From Eutrigla gurnardus (lineage: Eukaryota; Chordata; Actinopteri; Perciformes; Triglidae), in contig OY741275.1 in assembly GCA_963514095.1 (NCBI GenBank), positions 25,655,383-25,719,382 of the forward strand: DNA of 64,000 nucleotides. Reading direction: 5' to 3'. A program made the position numbers and the translations under genes. Under the pieces are notes generated by a model that did not search any database, was not told the DNA's origin, and saw nothing but the letters and a program-made list of their open reading frames with translations. Shown in pieces: positions 1 to 10,215 of the stretch (within the stretch, counting starts at the first letter, position 1; every line of letters begins with the position of its first letter).

Positions 1-712
1 GGCTTAACATAGGAATTAAAAAAAAACCTCCTCTACGTAGTAACATTAAAGCTTTATTATGGAACATAAAACACTTGAAGTCAAATATCACACACCTGGT
101 TAATTCATGAACACATTATTAGACAGTTTGGAAGACGTTCAAATCCGGCAGTAAAAGTTAAATGTGATGTCACAGAAGTACCCCTCCCATCCCTCTCCCT
201 CCTCATCACCCGGGGCAACGTCTGGGATCCTAACAGGCCGGTCTGTCTCCCGGCTGGAGGATTAATAATGGGCCTTGGCTCCACTATGCTGACCTGACCT
301 GACCTGTGGCCACAAATACTTTTACTTTACCGCAGGACAACGGCAGCGAGAGTGAGCTCGTTTCCAAGATGCATACTGCACATAGTTGAGCTCCTTATAA
401 GGGCAGCAGGATGTGGAATGGTGAGTCCGAGGCTAGAGGCTACTCGTGACCTTGCTAAGGAGGCCAACAGGGAAAATGTGGATCTGGTGTGAGTCTAGTG
501 CTGAATGGCACCGTGGTTACCTGTACTTGTGCCACAATAACAATCTAATCTGGCAGGGCACGTCTTAACGAGGTGCACACGTCAATTAAGAGTGCTGCAG
601 ATACAACACACACACACATCCTGCCCCGACGTGATCACGTTTACTGTAGCTTAACCCTCATCACACACTTCTGCACTTCCTTCTGTTGATCGGGTGTTTC
701 TCCCTCCTGCAG
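1..712 (+). other. tmtc4: tmtc4 intron, 3' part (upstream exons outside window)
   Basis: This stretch precedes the first visible tmtc4 exon and ends in the acceptor CCTCCTGCAG at 703-712. No exon is seen in it. The preceding family block (the conserved YRPLTVLTFR region of TMTC proteins) was looked for and is absent, so that exon lies to the left. A short CA tract occurs at about 605-617. Confidence 0.75.
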
Positions 713-929
713 GCTGAACTACCTCTTGGCGGGAGGCCTGCACCCCGTCGGCTTCCACGTGCTGAACATCCTCCTCCACGCCTTCATATCTGCCCTCATG
801 ATCGACGTGTTTGCCATACTGATCGGCGGTCTGTCCTACGACCATGAGGGTCGGATGCTGAACCTCGCTCCCAAGACCTCGCTGCTCGCTGCCATCTTCT
901 TTGCTGCACACCCGGTCCACACAGAGAGT
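713..929 (+). CDS. tmtc4: tmtc4 exon a (membrane region)
   Basis: It begins with one base completing an Arg codon and ends in phase 0 before the donor GTGAGT at 930. It encodes LNYLLAGGLHPVGFHVLNIL, a membrane helix, and the conserved AAHPVHTES motif. The matching human segment is NYYLSGGFHPVGFHVVNILL. Confidence 0.96.
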
Positions 930-3900
930 GTGAGTTCAGGTTCAGCTTTTCATTTCTACACACCAAAGCACAACAGCAAATGTTTGCTCCAAACTTCTCA
1001 AAATATACACATAATTGTGTCAGAAACCACTAGAATACAATAATTCCCAAATACAGAAGAAAAAAAACGCAGTACAGCAGATCTTCACTTAGTGGAAATA
1101 AAATAAATAAAAAAAGCTGCGGATCCTGAAAACGGTAAAGAAAATAATTATAAAAAGTAAAGCCTTTATTGGTAAAATGCTAAGATGTGTGAAGGATGAT
1201 TTAACTCATTTATTTTTCTGATATTGCAAATTTAAAATTTTAAATAATTGGTAATATCTTTTTTTTTTTTAAATAGTTTACATTACCAATGCTAGTTAGC
1301 TACTAAGATGACTTTAACACGTTACTGTAATGTTGACCTTTAATTCTTTAATTATAGAAGCTAACTTTGTTAGCAGCTTCACACCAGAATCCACATGGAT
1401 CCAGATCCAGTAAGGGTGCTGCTTGTGTTCGTCAGATCCACCCGTCGCTCTTCCGCAGTCCAAATATGGTCACTTCCTTCTACGGGTTGCAAAAAAGTCC
1501 CAGATGTCGACGGCCAAAATGCTGAACTCGAGGCTTCAAAACTGTAGTCCACAAACCAACGGGTGACGTCACCATGACGACGTCCACTTATATACAGTCT
1601 GTGCTTGCCAGCCACCGTAGATGGACTGTATTAGGGCACACTATGATTGTTAAATAATGAAGTTATGCTGCGTCTCTCAGCAGCATCAGTGATCTTCAGC
1701 TCTGCTCTGTTCACGGTTTAGATGATGTAATAAAAAGGTTTCCTTATTAATGATGAATTATTTCATCCACCTGCTCCCAGCCGCTATTAATCAGGATGTT
1801 AATTTTTATGACCTGGATTTAACTGCGATCCGTGCCTCTCTGATGCACACCTGAAGGAATTGACGGGACAAATCCATGGATTGGTGACGTGATGTTTGCA
1901 TGCAGCTTGAACTTGTTGCTGCTGTGAGGAATACGTGATCTGTCTGCTGAGTACGGCCTCTCGGAAGTGAGAGTTCAGTTTTATAGCCTGTTGTGACCTT
2001 TTGCCCTCTGGGAAAGTGTTGGTGAAGTTTAATGCAGAAGTGATTTGGAAATGTTCCTTTTTATAACAGCAGACAAAAGCACATTCTGCTTCATCTGTCG
2101 CCGTTTTCACCCCTGATGAGTTTGCTTTCGTATTTATCGATATTGTCACAAAATCCGGCGCGATACGATGGTGATTTTATTCGAGATCGATGTGGGGCAA
2201 CATCACACGCTAACGGTTACATTGTATCACCCTCACAAAAGGTTAATGAAAATATGATTTGACAGGCTCATTACAGGAGAATTGAATCTTAAAGATGATG
2301 ATGTTTTCACTTTTGTTTCGATGATATTGATCGGTATATCCAGATCGATGTATCGTTAGACCCCGCCCACCAGTTCTTCATCTACACTGGCTGCTGTTCT
2401 TGAACCTGTGCCGGGTCTGCCCCCCCCCCTTGAGACATTTCCTCGTTTGTGATTTTATTTCAGGGGATTTGCAAAGAAACTTTTCTTTACATCACAGATT
2501 GCCTACAGCAGCAGCAGCACACCATGGCGTTTTTGACACACGAGTCCAGAGGTTTTAATACTAAACATGCAGTGGTTCCATGCCAAGAACAAAAGCCCGG
2601 TCTCAGCTGGGAGGGCAGGGCCGGGGTGCGCGTGGCGGCGCGGCCCCTGATTACTAGCTGTGTTCGGATGCTTATTGACCCGCCGGCGTATGTGTGTTTT
2701 TGCTGTAAAGCCTGGCTGGAAGGCAGCAATTCCCCCTCTCCATTCTCTTTAATCATGCAGGTCAAGGACTGGGTGAGACCTGGGGGGGTGGGAGGCAGGC
2801 AGACTGTTAGCTGAGGCCCGCTGTATGTATCAAAGCAGGCAACTGCAGGATATCGACCGTACTGTACCCACACACTGTACACAACACACACACACACCAA
2901 CAGGTGGTAACGCCGGTAATGAGAGATTTGTTTGTTTTTTTATATTTATTTTTTTTGTGGTCACAATGTTATACTTTTTTGTATACAATGGGGAAAAAGA
3001 GTCGGTTTGATTTTTAATAACCTAACGCTGGATTTAAATCAAATGAAATGTCCTTGGGAATCATTTAAATAACTCAAACAAGAGTATTAATAATAGATCA
3101 CCAGGCATGCTGGAAACCACATATAAAATACATCAAAGTCAATAGCAATATTATATAAAGTCAAAGATCTTTTTAAATTATATTATAATTAACAGTGTGG
3201 GATTGTGGGAAATACATTTAAATCAAACACAAATCCAGTTTTCATGCATCAAAATACGAGTCGTAAACAACTAGCTCTTGTTTTTGCAGGATATCTTCCC
3301 TCTGAAATGTAAAATTCATGACTTCCTAATTGAACCAGATGCACTAATCGTCCAGCTTTGTGGTTGTGAAGCTTCTCTTGCGCTGCCACATACAGTACAA
3401 ACAGGCCGTTATGTTTGGTATGTTAATAACAGAGAGGCGACCGGCTTCTCCAGATGGTTTCTGGAACTAACAGGGAAACAGACTGAGGGGCTTCCAAGGA
3501 ACAAACATGGTTTCCTGTTTTTTTCTGCCTCAGTGAGAACTTAGTGAGGACTAATTCAAAAAGCCAACAACATATTGAATGGATATGAGCTGGATAATGG
3601 AGAGAACGGGCAGACGGGGACAGGATGGGAATGTTTTCACTTAATTAGATTGAGTTGATTGTTTTGAACGTTGTAATAATTTTATTGATTAAAGCATTTA
3701 TAGTACTTGACAGCTATTCACTTCATCCTACCTCTTTTCTGTCGTTGTTTATTGAGTTTCCTGTTTTGGTTTTTACTTGTATATCGGGATGGAAGGATAT
3801 CGAACTTTAATGCAGATTACGATTAAAAAAAATAATACTTGCGATAATTTGATCTGAGTGAGTTTCCATTATTGGGATAATCGTGAATATCGTCACATGT

Positions 3901-6900
3901 TAATATCAAGCTGTCTAGAGATGTTTAAAATAGAGTCCAATTAAAAAATGTTTCATGTTTCTACTTTTTATATTTTATGTGGACATATTTTTAAAAATGT
4001 GTCCTTTAAAAGCTGCTGGGGGGAAAAATACATATATTTAATTTGTTATTTGGTTTCATGACAAAATGTGAGCTTAGGGGATTCCTGTATGTTTTAAGAA
4101 TATTTGTATTGATCATCGGGGTAATATCATATATTATCCCTATGATCTATTATCGGGATAATACCTATTTATATACCTATATAATCTATATATCTATTTA
4201 TATAAGCAGGTAAAGGATGATATGAAAATGTTATGTTCCGATTCTATACTGGCTACAAAATGAAATATTTGAATTGTTTTTTAACGTGTTCAAATCCAGT
4301 CTAATAATCCTCCATCCTAGGGAACAATGTATATAATAATAATGTTGAACCTGTTTGATCTCTGGATCAGGTGGCCGGGATCGTGGGTCGAGCGGATCTT
4401 TTGTGTGCTCTGTTCTTCCAGCTCTCTTTCCTCACATACTGCAAAGCCTTCAGCCGAGGTGGGTATCAAACGCAGGTGTGATGCTTCATGTCTGCTGTGT
4501 GTGTGTGTATCAAACGTTCCGGAGCTGCTTGTGTTTTCCTTTATTGAACCTGACTCTGTGTTCCCAGGAAGTGACCGAGATGACAGGTTTTCTGTCCGCT
4601 GGGTTGTGGTCAGCCTCTCGCTGTGTGCTGCAGCGATGCTCTGCAAAGAACAAGGCATCACCGTCTTGGTACAAAGTGTTTTTTGAGTTAACGAGAGAGA
4701 CCTCAGTCACGATATTCACCTCATGAATTTGATTTGATTGTCTTGATTGCTTGAAAAGCAAATAAGTGACACGTTTCTCACACGTGTGATAGGAAGTAAA
4801 GCTTTTTGTTGCTGACCTATATACATTTTAAATGCCGTTTCTCTCTGTGTGTATTTTCCTTCAGGGGATGAACGCAGCCTTTGATGTCCTCCTGATCTGT
4901 AATGTTAATGTGTATGAACTCAGCCAGAGGCTACTCCTGAGGAGGAACCCACTCCATGTGAGTTACAGTTTATATGCCCTCCCCCTCTCCCTCACTGTCA
5001 TGAATTATGCACCCCCTCCCCTGTATGATTAATGTCACATCGCATACATTGTCCGTGTAAAGCGATCTGAATTTGAGCGCTTTGTAGGAACAGAATTATT
5101 TTTAATTCATCAAGTGACGAGCGGTGATGGGGTTTTTCTGACAGGTAAGTGAGATATTGCGGACGGGGCTGCTTACCCGATTGGCTCTCATGGGTCTCGG
5201 AGGACTCGCCATGCTCTACGCCCGCTGGAGGATCATGGGAACGGGACCGCCGGCTTTCACCGAAGTGGACAACCCCGCCTCTTTTGCAGAAAATATATTT
5301 CTTAGAGTGAGTACGATATAATCCCACACTCATCCTTAAATGTCTTGAAACATTAGAAATGTGTTTTTAAATCAAACATCTAATGTTAGTTATTTCATCC
5401 TGAATTTTAAAAATGCTCTTCTTCTCCTCGTCCTCCTCTCCTCTCTCTTCTCCCGTCCTCTTCCCTTCTTTGATTGGCAGATAGTGAACTATAATTACTA
5501 CTACTCTCTGAATGCCTGGCTGCTGCTGTGTCCCTGGTGGCTGTGTTTTGATTGGTCCATGGGTTGTGTGCCTCTCATTAAGTCAGCCACTGATTGGAGG
5601 ATGGCGTGGCTGCTGCTGCTCTGGTGCGTCCTGATAGGCTTGACAAGCCAAGCCTTATGCTCGCCGGACAGCCAGAGGAGGAGGTAAGCGAGCGCAGCCG
5701 GAGAGAGAGAGGACGAGATGTTCCAGGCCTCTCCAGACTCACACTTGATTATGAAAATTGTGCCATGACCACCGCAGTGTGACGCCGCGTCTCGATTGAG
5801 TTTTTAAAAATCCTCTTGTGTGGACGGAAAAGTTTCTGGGGTTTTTAGGGGGTTTTATTGTGTCAAAGATTCCTTCAGCAAAGTTTCAAACGGACATTTA
5901 TAATATATCGTACAATATAGGATTTACCTCCGGTTCTGAAAAGTGAAGCCAAGCTGAAGTGCCTTAAACCTGCATTCTCTCTGCTGGCCACCAGGGGGCG
6001 ACTCCTCTCTGCTTGTATAGAAGTCTATGAGAAAATGGTCCTACTTCTCTCTGCTGGCCACCAGGGGGCGACTCCTCTCTGGTTGTATAGAAGTCTATGA
6101 GAAAATGGTCCTACTTCTCTCTGCTGGCCACCAGGGGGCGACTCCTCTCTGGTTGTATAGAAGTCTATGAGAAAATGGTCCTACTTCTCTCTGCTGGCCA
6201 CCAGGGGGCGACTCCTCTCTGGTTGTATAGAAGTCTATGAGAAAATGGTCCTACTTCTCTCTTGATGTATTATCTCAATAAACAATGTAAACAGAAAGCA
6301 GGGGATGCTTTAGGGGGCGGGGCTTACCTGCTGATTGACAGGTCGCTACCTGCTTCACACATTATTACAGCTTCACACGTCTCATCTAATACGCTGTAAA
6401 TAATATTTGTTTTTTAACCAAATCTAAAGTGATTCCAATGTGTTTAGTGCCATTTTAAGAGTTTTAATCGTGTTTTGATGATAATCCGTCCCATGCCTGT
6501 TTATTAAATGTCTGTGACCTCCGACCCCTCCCCCCCAGGACACTGACCCTGGGCCTGGTGCTGCTGGTGGTCCCCTTTTTGCCGGCCTGCAACATTTTCT
6601 TCAGGGTGGGCTTCGTCATTGCCGAGCGGGTGCTCTACTTGTCCTCGGCCGGCTACTGCCTACTGCTGGCCTACTCCGTAGGACACTGCTGCTGCCGCTG
6701 GTCCAAGTACAGGGTACGCACCTGAACCCGTGACCTTCAGGTTCATTCCAGGTCACACTCACTCCATTGGCCACCTGTTAACGCAGCTTTAATGACTCGG
6801 TAACTCTAAGTAGACAGACACGTGAGATCCCATCTATAAAGGCATGATAACAGCAGGTGGCGTCGGATACATTTTGCAGGCCGTTAACTCTGAGTCACAG

Positions 6901-8444
6901 ATAATTGATTTTCTAAGCTTAAGGGTTATAACGATTTAACGGTACCTGGTTGTTAAACATGTTTTTGTCCTTCCACATTCCAGAAGCCGCTGTGTGCGTC
7001 GGTGCTCGTGCTGCTGTGTGCGTACGTGGCTCGCTGCGCTCTCCGCAGTCACCAGTGGCGTTCGGAGCAAAGCCTGTTCACCAGCGCGCTGTCCGTCTGT
7101 CCGCTCAACGCCAAGGTGAGGGTCTGTCTGAGGTGCATTCACTTGCCTTTTCATGCATCGGGAACATAACCTGCAGCCTTTAAATATAGGCTTGTTAGAC
7201 TTTATTGTCATTCAGGGTGTGAACACAGACTTTAAATATAAAAGTATATAAGAATTAGAATAAAGACCAAAAACAGAAACCTACTGAAAAGTGACACGTG
7301 GAGTTATGTAGTGCAAGTATTTAAGAGGATTAGGTAATGTAATGTCACGATTATCATGCCAAAATAATCACAATATTATCCGGATAATCACCAAAATCTG
7401 CTCCTGAAAATTACATTTAAACAAACTTTTATCACATATTTTTGCTGTTTTTGTGTCACAGATTTTTTTAGTGTAAAACAATGAATGTTAAATATGATGA
7501 TCATGAATCATAAAGATCTTCCTGCTTAAAATAATGATAAATAAATAAAATAAAGGTGTATTTTTTTAAATCAGGCTTTATTTTTCACTTTTTCAAGTCA
7601 CTTATTATACATTATTCACCACGATCAATCTGTCTGTGTGTTTTCCTCTCCATCAGGTCCATTACAACGTGGGGAAGAATCTGGCCGACAGAGGAAACTC
7701 CACCGCCGCCATCGCTTATTACCGCGAGGCGGTCCGGTACGTTCCACACAGCTGGCTGTCTTGTCACGGGTTTATGTCCCAGTGGTGTTGACCATGTGTT
7801 CTCCCTGTGGCCGCCAGGTTACATCCCACCTACGTTCACGCCATGAACAACCTGGGGAACATCCTGAAGGAGAGGAACGAGCTGGTGGAGGCGGAGCAGC
7901 TTCTGTCTGAAGCCGTTTCCATCCAGTAGGAACACCTACTCATCTCACTCCTGAGATCGTGGGGAAATCTCCCGCTGACTGTTGTTTTATGTGTGCAGGC
8001 CTGACTTTGCTGCCGCCTGGATGAATCTGGGTATCGTACAGAACAGCCTGCAGAAGTTTGAGGAGGCGGAGCAGAGCTACTGGAACGCCATCCGCTTCCG
8101 GAAGAAATACCCAGACTGCTACTACAACCTCGGACGCTTGGTGAGACTCGACGGGAGGATGCTCCGCCACGACTTTGACTCTAAAAGTGAAACCAAATAC
8201 AAATGGAATCTGGTGTTTCTTTGAGGATTTAATTAACACTCTTTGTCTGGTGGTAGTACGCTGACCTGAACAGACATGTGGACGCCCTGAACGCCTGGAG
8301 GAACGCAACCATGTTGAAACCCGAACACAGCCTGGCTTGGAACAACATGGTCATCCTGCTGGACAACACCGGTACTAACACACACACACACACACACACT
8401 CTCACACACTCACACACACACACACACTCACACACACACACACA

Positions 8445-8480
<36 letters not shown>

Positions 8481-10085
8481 GAGATACTCACACACACACA
8501 CACACTCACACACAGATACACTACATAGAATAATGTCTGAAAAAACCCACACACACGAGACAAGAACTACATTTTTATGCTTTTCTAATCAGAAATATTG
8601 CATTTTCTGTGCTAAATTAAACATGACATGCACTAATAATACATAAATAAAGCTTTAACCTTTTTTGTGACTCCATGTTAATTCATGTGTCACTTTACTT
8701 TTCCAAAGAACTCTCTGTTCTGGGATCAGCTTGTTCCGGCGTTAACAGCCAAGAAAACCTCATCGTCGTCGTGTGTTTTTTACGGAGAGGCAGGAAATCT
8801 AAATGGCCAACGAGATTAAACCGGAAGAGCAGGAATCAGCAATGCTTGAAATTTATGTATTAAAGCTTTTGTGTTGTGAGTTTGTGAAGGCACTCTTCCC
8901 TGCCGTGTGGAGAATGCTCTGATTTCCAAACGCTCCAGCCGTTTTGTCAGAAGCCTCTCCCGCGGGGGGGCGGAGTCTCCCGGGAGGAGCACTGGAACCG
9001 TCCAATCAGGGCTCGGTGTTTTTTTTTCTGATCCCCCCCCCCCCCTCCAAACTGCATTTGTTCCCCCAAAATCTGCCCCGGCTCCAAACCGGAGAGGAAA
9101 GAAGAACAATAGGTGTCGTTTTCTGACTTTCTCTTTGGTGTTTTGTTTTGATCAGCACACAAACAAACGGCCGAATCACACGCACACGTTGTCTCGCTGC
9201 GTCTGAAGGACAGGCCGTGACTCAGGACGTCTGTCTGTCTCTCTAACTGTCTGCCTGTCTCTCTGGCGAGACATCAGACGGGTCTGTGACAGAGATCAAT
9301 AACCCAGTGGGCCTTGTGTTCACCCTTAATTAGGAGACTAAACCGCTCCGGTGTGGAAGAGAGGAAAAACTCTGCTCTAGACGCCGCTGACAAATAAAAG
9401 ATTCTCTCTCGTACCAGCTGTTATCACCGTTGTGTCGACTCCCGATTTGTTTCTAAATGTTAACACATCCATGAACGTGTGGCGTGATTATTATTTTTAA
9501 AAAATTTCATTTTTATTTTGTTTTTCAAGGTAACTTGGGTCAAGCGGAGCTGATCGGCCGAGAGGCTCTGAAGCTCCTCCCCAACGACCACACCATCATG
9601 TTTTCATTGGCCAACGTCCTCGGGAAATTACAGAAATACAAGGTCAGTCCGTGTCACAGAAAACATCTTCAACTGAGAATATTATTGTTTTCATGCATGA
9701 TTTTAGTGAAAGGTTTGAGGTCATTTAGTTTTGTTTGTCCTCAGGAGTCGGAGGGCTTCTTCCTTCAGGCTCTCCGAATCAACCCAAACTCTGCTAGTTG
9801 CCATGGCAATTTAGGTAAGCCGCTGCAAACGTTTAAGTTTAAAGAGATTAAAAAGCTGCCTAACTATTATTGTGCCGTCGACCTGACTAAACACCTGGAA
9901 GAATAGCTTTAAAGCAGCGTTTGTGTCGTCCCTCAGCTGTGCTCTACCATCGCTGGGGGAAGCTGGAGCTGGCTAAGAAACACTACGAGCTGTCTCTGAA
10001 GTTGGACCCCGAGGCTCCCGGGACCAGGGACAACTACAACATGCTGCGACGCAAACTGGACCAGCTTAAACCCCCCGGACCCTGA
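713..10085 (+). CDS. tmtc4: Transmembrane O-mannosyltransferase targeting cadherins 4, TMTC4 (5'-partial, 15 exons)
   Basis: The spliced product is about 648 residues and matches vertebrate TMTC4 nearly colinearly from about residue 93 of the roughly 741-residue human protein to its C-terminus. Seen: hydrophobic helices around GFHVLNILLHAFISALMIDV, the HPVHTES loop motif, VAGIVGRADLLCALFF, MLCKEQGITVL, then the TMTC DUF1736 segment (RWRIMGTGPPAFTEVDNPAS, YNYYYSLNAWLLLCPWWLCF, DWSMGC). After that come more membrane helices and seven tetratricopeptide repeats in the last seven exons (for example HAMNNLGNILKERNE, YPDCYYNLGRLYADL). Known of the family: ER multipass proteins with a GT-C-type membrane part and lumenal TPRs, implicated in O-mannosylation of cadherins; TMTC4 is also linked to ER calcium handling and hearing. 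The start codon and the acidic catalytic loop lie upstream of the window. No frameshift or internal stop was seen, so the gene looks intact. Confidence 0.97.
1284..1605 (+). repeat. Dispersed repeat R1, copy 1 (tail only)
   Basis: The blocks GCTAGTTAGCTACTAAGATG, CCACATGGATCCAGATCCAG, CAGATCCACCCGTC and GTAGTCCACAAACC occur in the same order here, at 50.6-50.87 kb (same strand) and at 42.9-43.2 kb (opposite strand). This copy lacks the R1 front half with the CTCF-like unit. Its end carries a perfect CRE palindrome TGACGTCA at 1564-1571. The family is not recognised by name. Confidence 0.85.
2130..2365. repeat. ATCG-word dispersed repeat, copy 1
   Basis: Words such as TATCGATATTG, CGATACGATGG, GAGATCGATG and CAGATCGATGTATCGTTAGA recur, similar in style to 23105-23475. 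It ends near ACCCCGCCCACCAG. It is probably a degenerate non-autonomous element; the family is not recognised. Confidence 0.5.
3780..4165. repeat. AT-rich repeat with ATTATCGGGATAAT words
   Basis: Words like GATTATCGGGATAATAT and GCGATAATTTG are shared with 7330-7420 and 54800-55040. This suggests a dispersed family of old AT-rich elements rather than local tandem growth. Confidence 0.5.
4371..4458 (+). CDS. tmtc4: tmtc4 exon b
   Basis: It encodes VAGIVGRADLLCALFFQLSF followed by LTYCKAFSR, matching the human VAGVVGRADLLCALFF segment. It starts in phase 0 and ends with one base of the next codon before the donor GTGGGT at 4459. Confidence 0.96.
4568..4668 (+). CDS. tmtc4: tmtc4 exon c
   Basis: It follows acceptor TTCCCAG and completes a Gly codon. 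It encodes a variable lumenal loop and then a helix ending AAAMLCKEQGITVL, which is almost invariant in TMTC proteins. The donor is the weak GTACAA at 4669. Confidence 0.95.
4865..4957 (+). CDS. tmtc4: tmtc4 exon d
   Basis: It is 31 codons, in phase 0 at both ends, beginning GMNAAFDVLL. The human counterpart is GLNAVFDILV. The second half (LSQRLLLRRNPLH) is poorly conserved. The donor is GTGAGT at 4958. Confidence 0.93.
5145..5306 (+). CDS. tmtc4: tmtc4 exon e (DUF1736 start)
   Basis: It is 54 codons, encoding a membrane helix then MLYARWRIMGTGPPAFTEVD and NPASFAENIFLR, the conserved front of the TMTC DUF1736 region. Its first bases after the acceptor are GTAAGT, a donor-like word, so the exact acceptor is less certain than for other exons. 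The frame favours 5145. Confidence 0.93.
5481..5683 (+). CDS. tmtc4: tmtc4 exon f (DUF1736 core)
   Basis: It encodes IVNYNYYYSLNAWLLLCPWW and LCFDWSMGCVPLIKS, nearly identical to human TMTC4, then a further helix ending ALCSPDSQRR. It ends two bases into a codon before the donor GTAAGC at 5684. Confidence 0.96.
5920..6356 (+). repeat. Dispersed repeat R1, copy 2 (front half with 70-bp array)
   Basis: It begins with CTCCGGTTCTGAAAAGTGAA (compare 50148), continues through four 70-bp units, and ends with GATGCTTTAGGGGGCGGGGC and CTGATTGACAGGT, both also found at 50550-50590 and, inverted, at 43188-43225. The tail present in copies 1 and 4 is missing. Confidence 0.88.
5981..6260 (+). promoter_or_regulatory. 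Four tandem 70-bp units, each with a near-consensus CTCF site
   Basis: Units start at 5981, 6051, 6121 and 6191. Each contains TGGCCACCAGGGGGCGACT (at 5985, 6055, 6125 and 6195), which fits the vertebrate CTCF core consensus at almost every position, all on the + strand. The first unit differs from the others by one base (GCTTGT rather than GGTTGT). Whether CTCF binds is inference. Confidence 0.7.
6539..6713 (+). CDS. tmtc4: tmtc4 exon g
   Basis: It encodes TLTLGLVLLVVPFLPACNIF and FRVGFVIAERVLYLSSAGYC, the last membrane segments with the conserved GFV(V/I)AERVLYL motif. It ends in phase 0 before the donor GTACGC. Confidence 0.96.
6984..7115 (+). CDS. tmtc4: tmtc4 exon h
   Basis: It is 44 codons, with a final hydrophobic helix (ASVLVLLCAYVARCAL), then WRSEQSLFTSALSVCPLNAK, the conserved linker into the TPR array. 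The donor is GTGAGG. Confidence 0.96.
7116..7656 (+). other. tmtc4 intron with ATCG-word repeat fragment
   Basis: An AT-rich segment at 7330-7420 contains CACGATTATCATGCC and ATTATCCGGATAATCA, shared in style with 3780-4165 and 54800-55040. Nothing else is recognised. Confidence 0.6.
7657..7736 (+). CDS. tmtc4: tmtc4 exon i (TPR 1)
   Basis: It encodes VHYNVGKNLADRGNSTAAIA and YYREAVR, the first tetratricopeptide repeat, matching human VHYNIGKNLADKGNQTAAI. It ends two bases into an Arg codon. Confidence 0.96.
7818..7925 (+). CDS. tmtc4: tmtc4 exon j (TPR 2)
   Basis: It encodes YVHAMNNLGNILKERNELVE and AEQLLSEAVSI. The donor GTAGGA at 7926 is non-canonical at +4 but is the only site that keeps the Gln codon in frame with the next exon (Q-P-D-F-A-A-A-W). 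Confidence 0.94.
7999..8140 (+). CDS. tmtc4: tmtc4 exon k (TPR 3)
   Basis: It encodes PDFAAAWMNLGIVQNSLQKF and the start of TPR 4, ending CYYNLGRL. It is nearly identical to human TMTC4 across the repeat core. Confidence 0.96.
8257..8371 (+). CDS. tmtc4: tmtc4 exon l (TPR 4/5)
   Basis: It encodes YADLNRHVDALNAWRNATML and HSLAWNNMVILLDNT. At 115 bases it is not a multiple of three, so skipping it would shift the frame. Its donor GTACTA is weak and runs directly into a long CA repeat. Confidence 0.95.
8372..9529 (+). other. tmtc4 intron beginning with a long (CA)n tract
   Basis: The CA tract occupies 8379-8521. The remainder has a GC-rich patch with homopolymer C at 9033-9046 and no recognised gene or repeat. 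The acceptor is TTTTTCAAG at 9521-9529. Confidence 0.75.
8379..8521 (+). repeat. Interrupted (CA)n/(CACT) microsatellite
   Basis: About 140 bases of CA with CT and GAGATA interruptions start eight bases into the intron after exon l. Confidence 0.95.
9530..9642 (+). CDS. tmtc4: tmtc4 exon m (TPR 5/6)
   Basis: It encodes NLGQAELIGREALKLLPNDH and FSLANVLGKLQKYK, matching the human region NLAQAEAVGREALELIPNDH. The donor is GTCAGT at 9643. Confidence 0.96.
9745..9814 (+). CDS. tmtc4: tmtc4 exon n (TPR 6)
   Basis: It encodes ESEGFFLQALRINPNSASCH and GNL, ending one base into a codon before the donor GTAAGC at 9815. Confidence 0.95.
9937..10085 (+). CDS. tmtc4: tmtc4 terminal coding exon (TPR 7 and C-terminus)
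   Basis: It encodes VLYHRWGKLELAKKHYELSL and the C-terminal MLRRKLDQLKPPGP before TGA at 10083-10085. The C-terminal tail differs from the human LMQKKAV, as expected for a poorly constrained end. Confidence 0.96.
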
Positions 10086-10215
10086 AGGGAGGGGGGCGAA
10101 CTCTCCCCAGTCAGGCCTGCCACAAAACATGATTTTTTTTGTTTTTACTTTATCTCACTTAATTGTGGTTTTTGTACCATTTGGGGAAATAAAACCGTGG
10201 TCTGTGTGTCCGGCT
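10086..10215 (+). other. tmtc4: tmtc4 3' UTR
   Basis: The 3' UTR is very short: the AATAAA signal lies about 100 bases past the stop codon, with GT-rich sequence (GGTCTGTGTGTCC) just downstream. Confidence 0.75.
10188..10193 (+). promoter_or_regulatory. tmtc4: Polyadenylation signal AATAAA
   Basis: A canonical hexamer is followed 10 to 20 bases later by a GU-rich element. It is the first such signal after the tmtc4 stop codon. Confidence 0.8.

Larger units (their letters stand above)
930..4370 (+). other. tmtc4 intron of 3.4 kb, repeat-rich
   Basis: It holds an R1 tail (1284-1605), an ATCG-word repeat (2130-2365) and an AT-rich unstable-looking repeat with ATTATCGGGATAAT words (3780-4165). 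The remaining sequence (about 2370-3780) contains no exon or structure I can support. The acceptor is TCTGGATCAG at 4361-4370. Confidence 0.8.
5684..6538 (+). other. tmtc4 intron carrying R1 copy 2 and the CTCF-like array
   Basis: Most of this 855-base intron is R1 (5920-6356). The part from 6357 to 6490 shares the phrase GCCATTTTAAGAGTTTTAA with 54945-54963, so it is also repeat-derived. The acceptor is preceded by a C-rich tract. Confidence 0.8.

Noticed and set aside
1..712. A further upstream tmtc4 exon
   Set aside because: No segment translates to the conserved YRPLTVLTFR region that should precede exon a.
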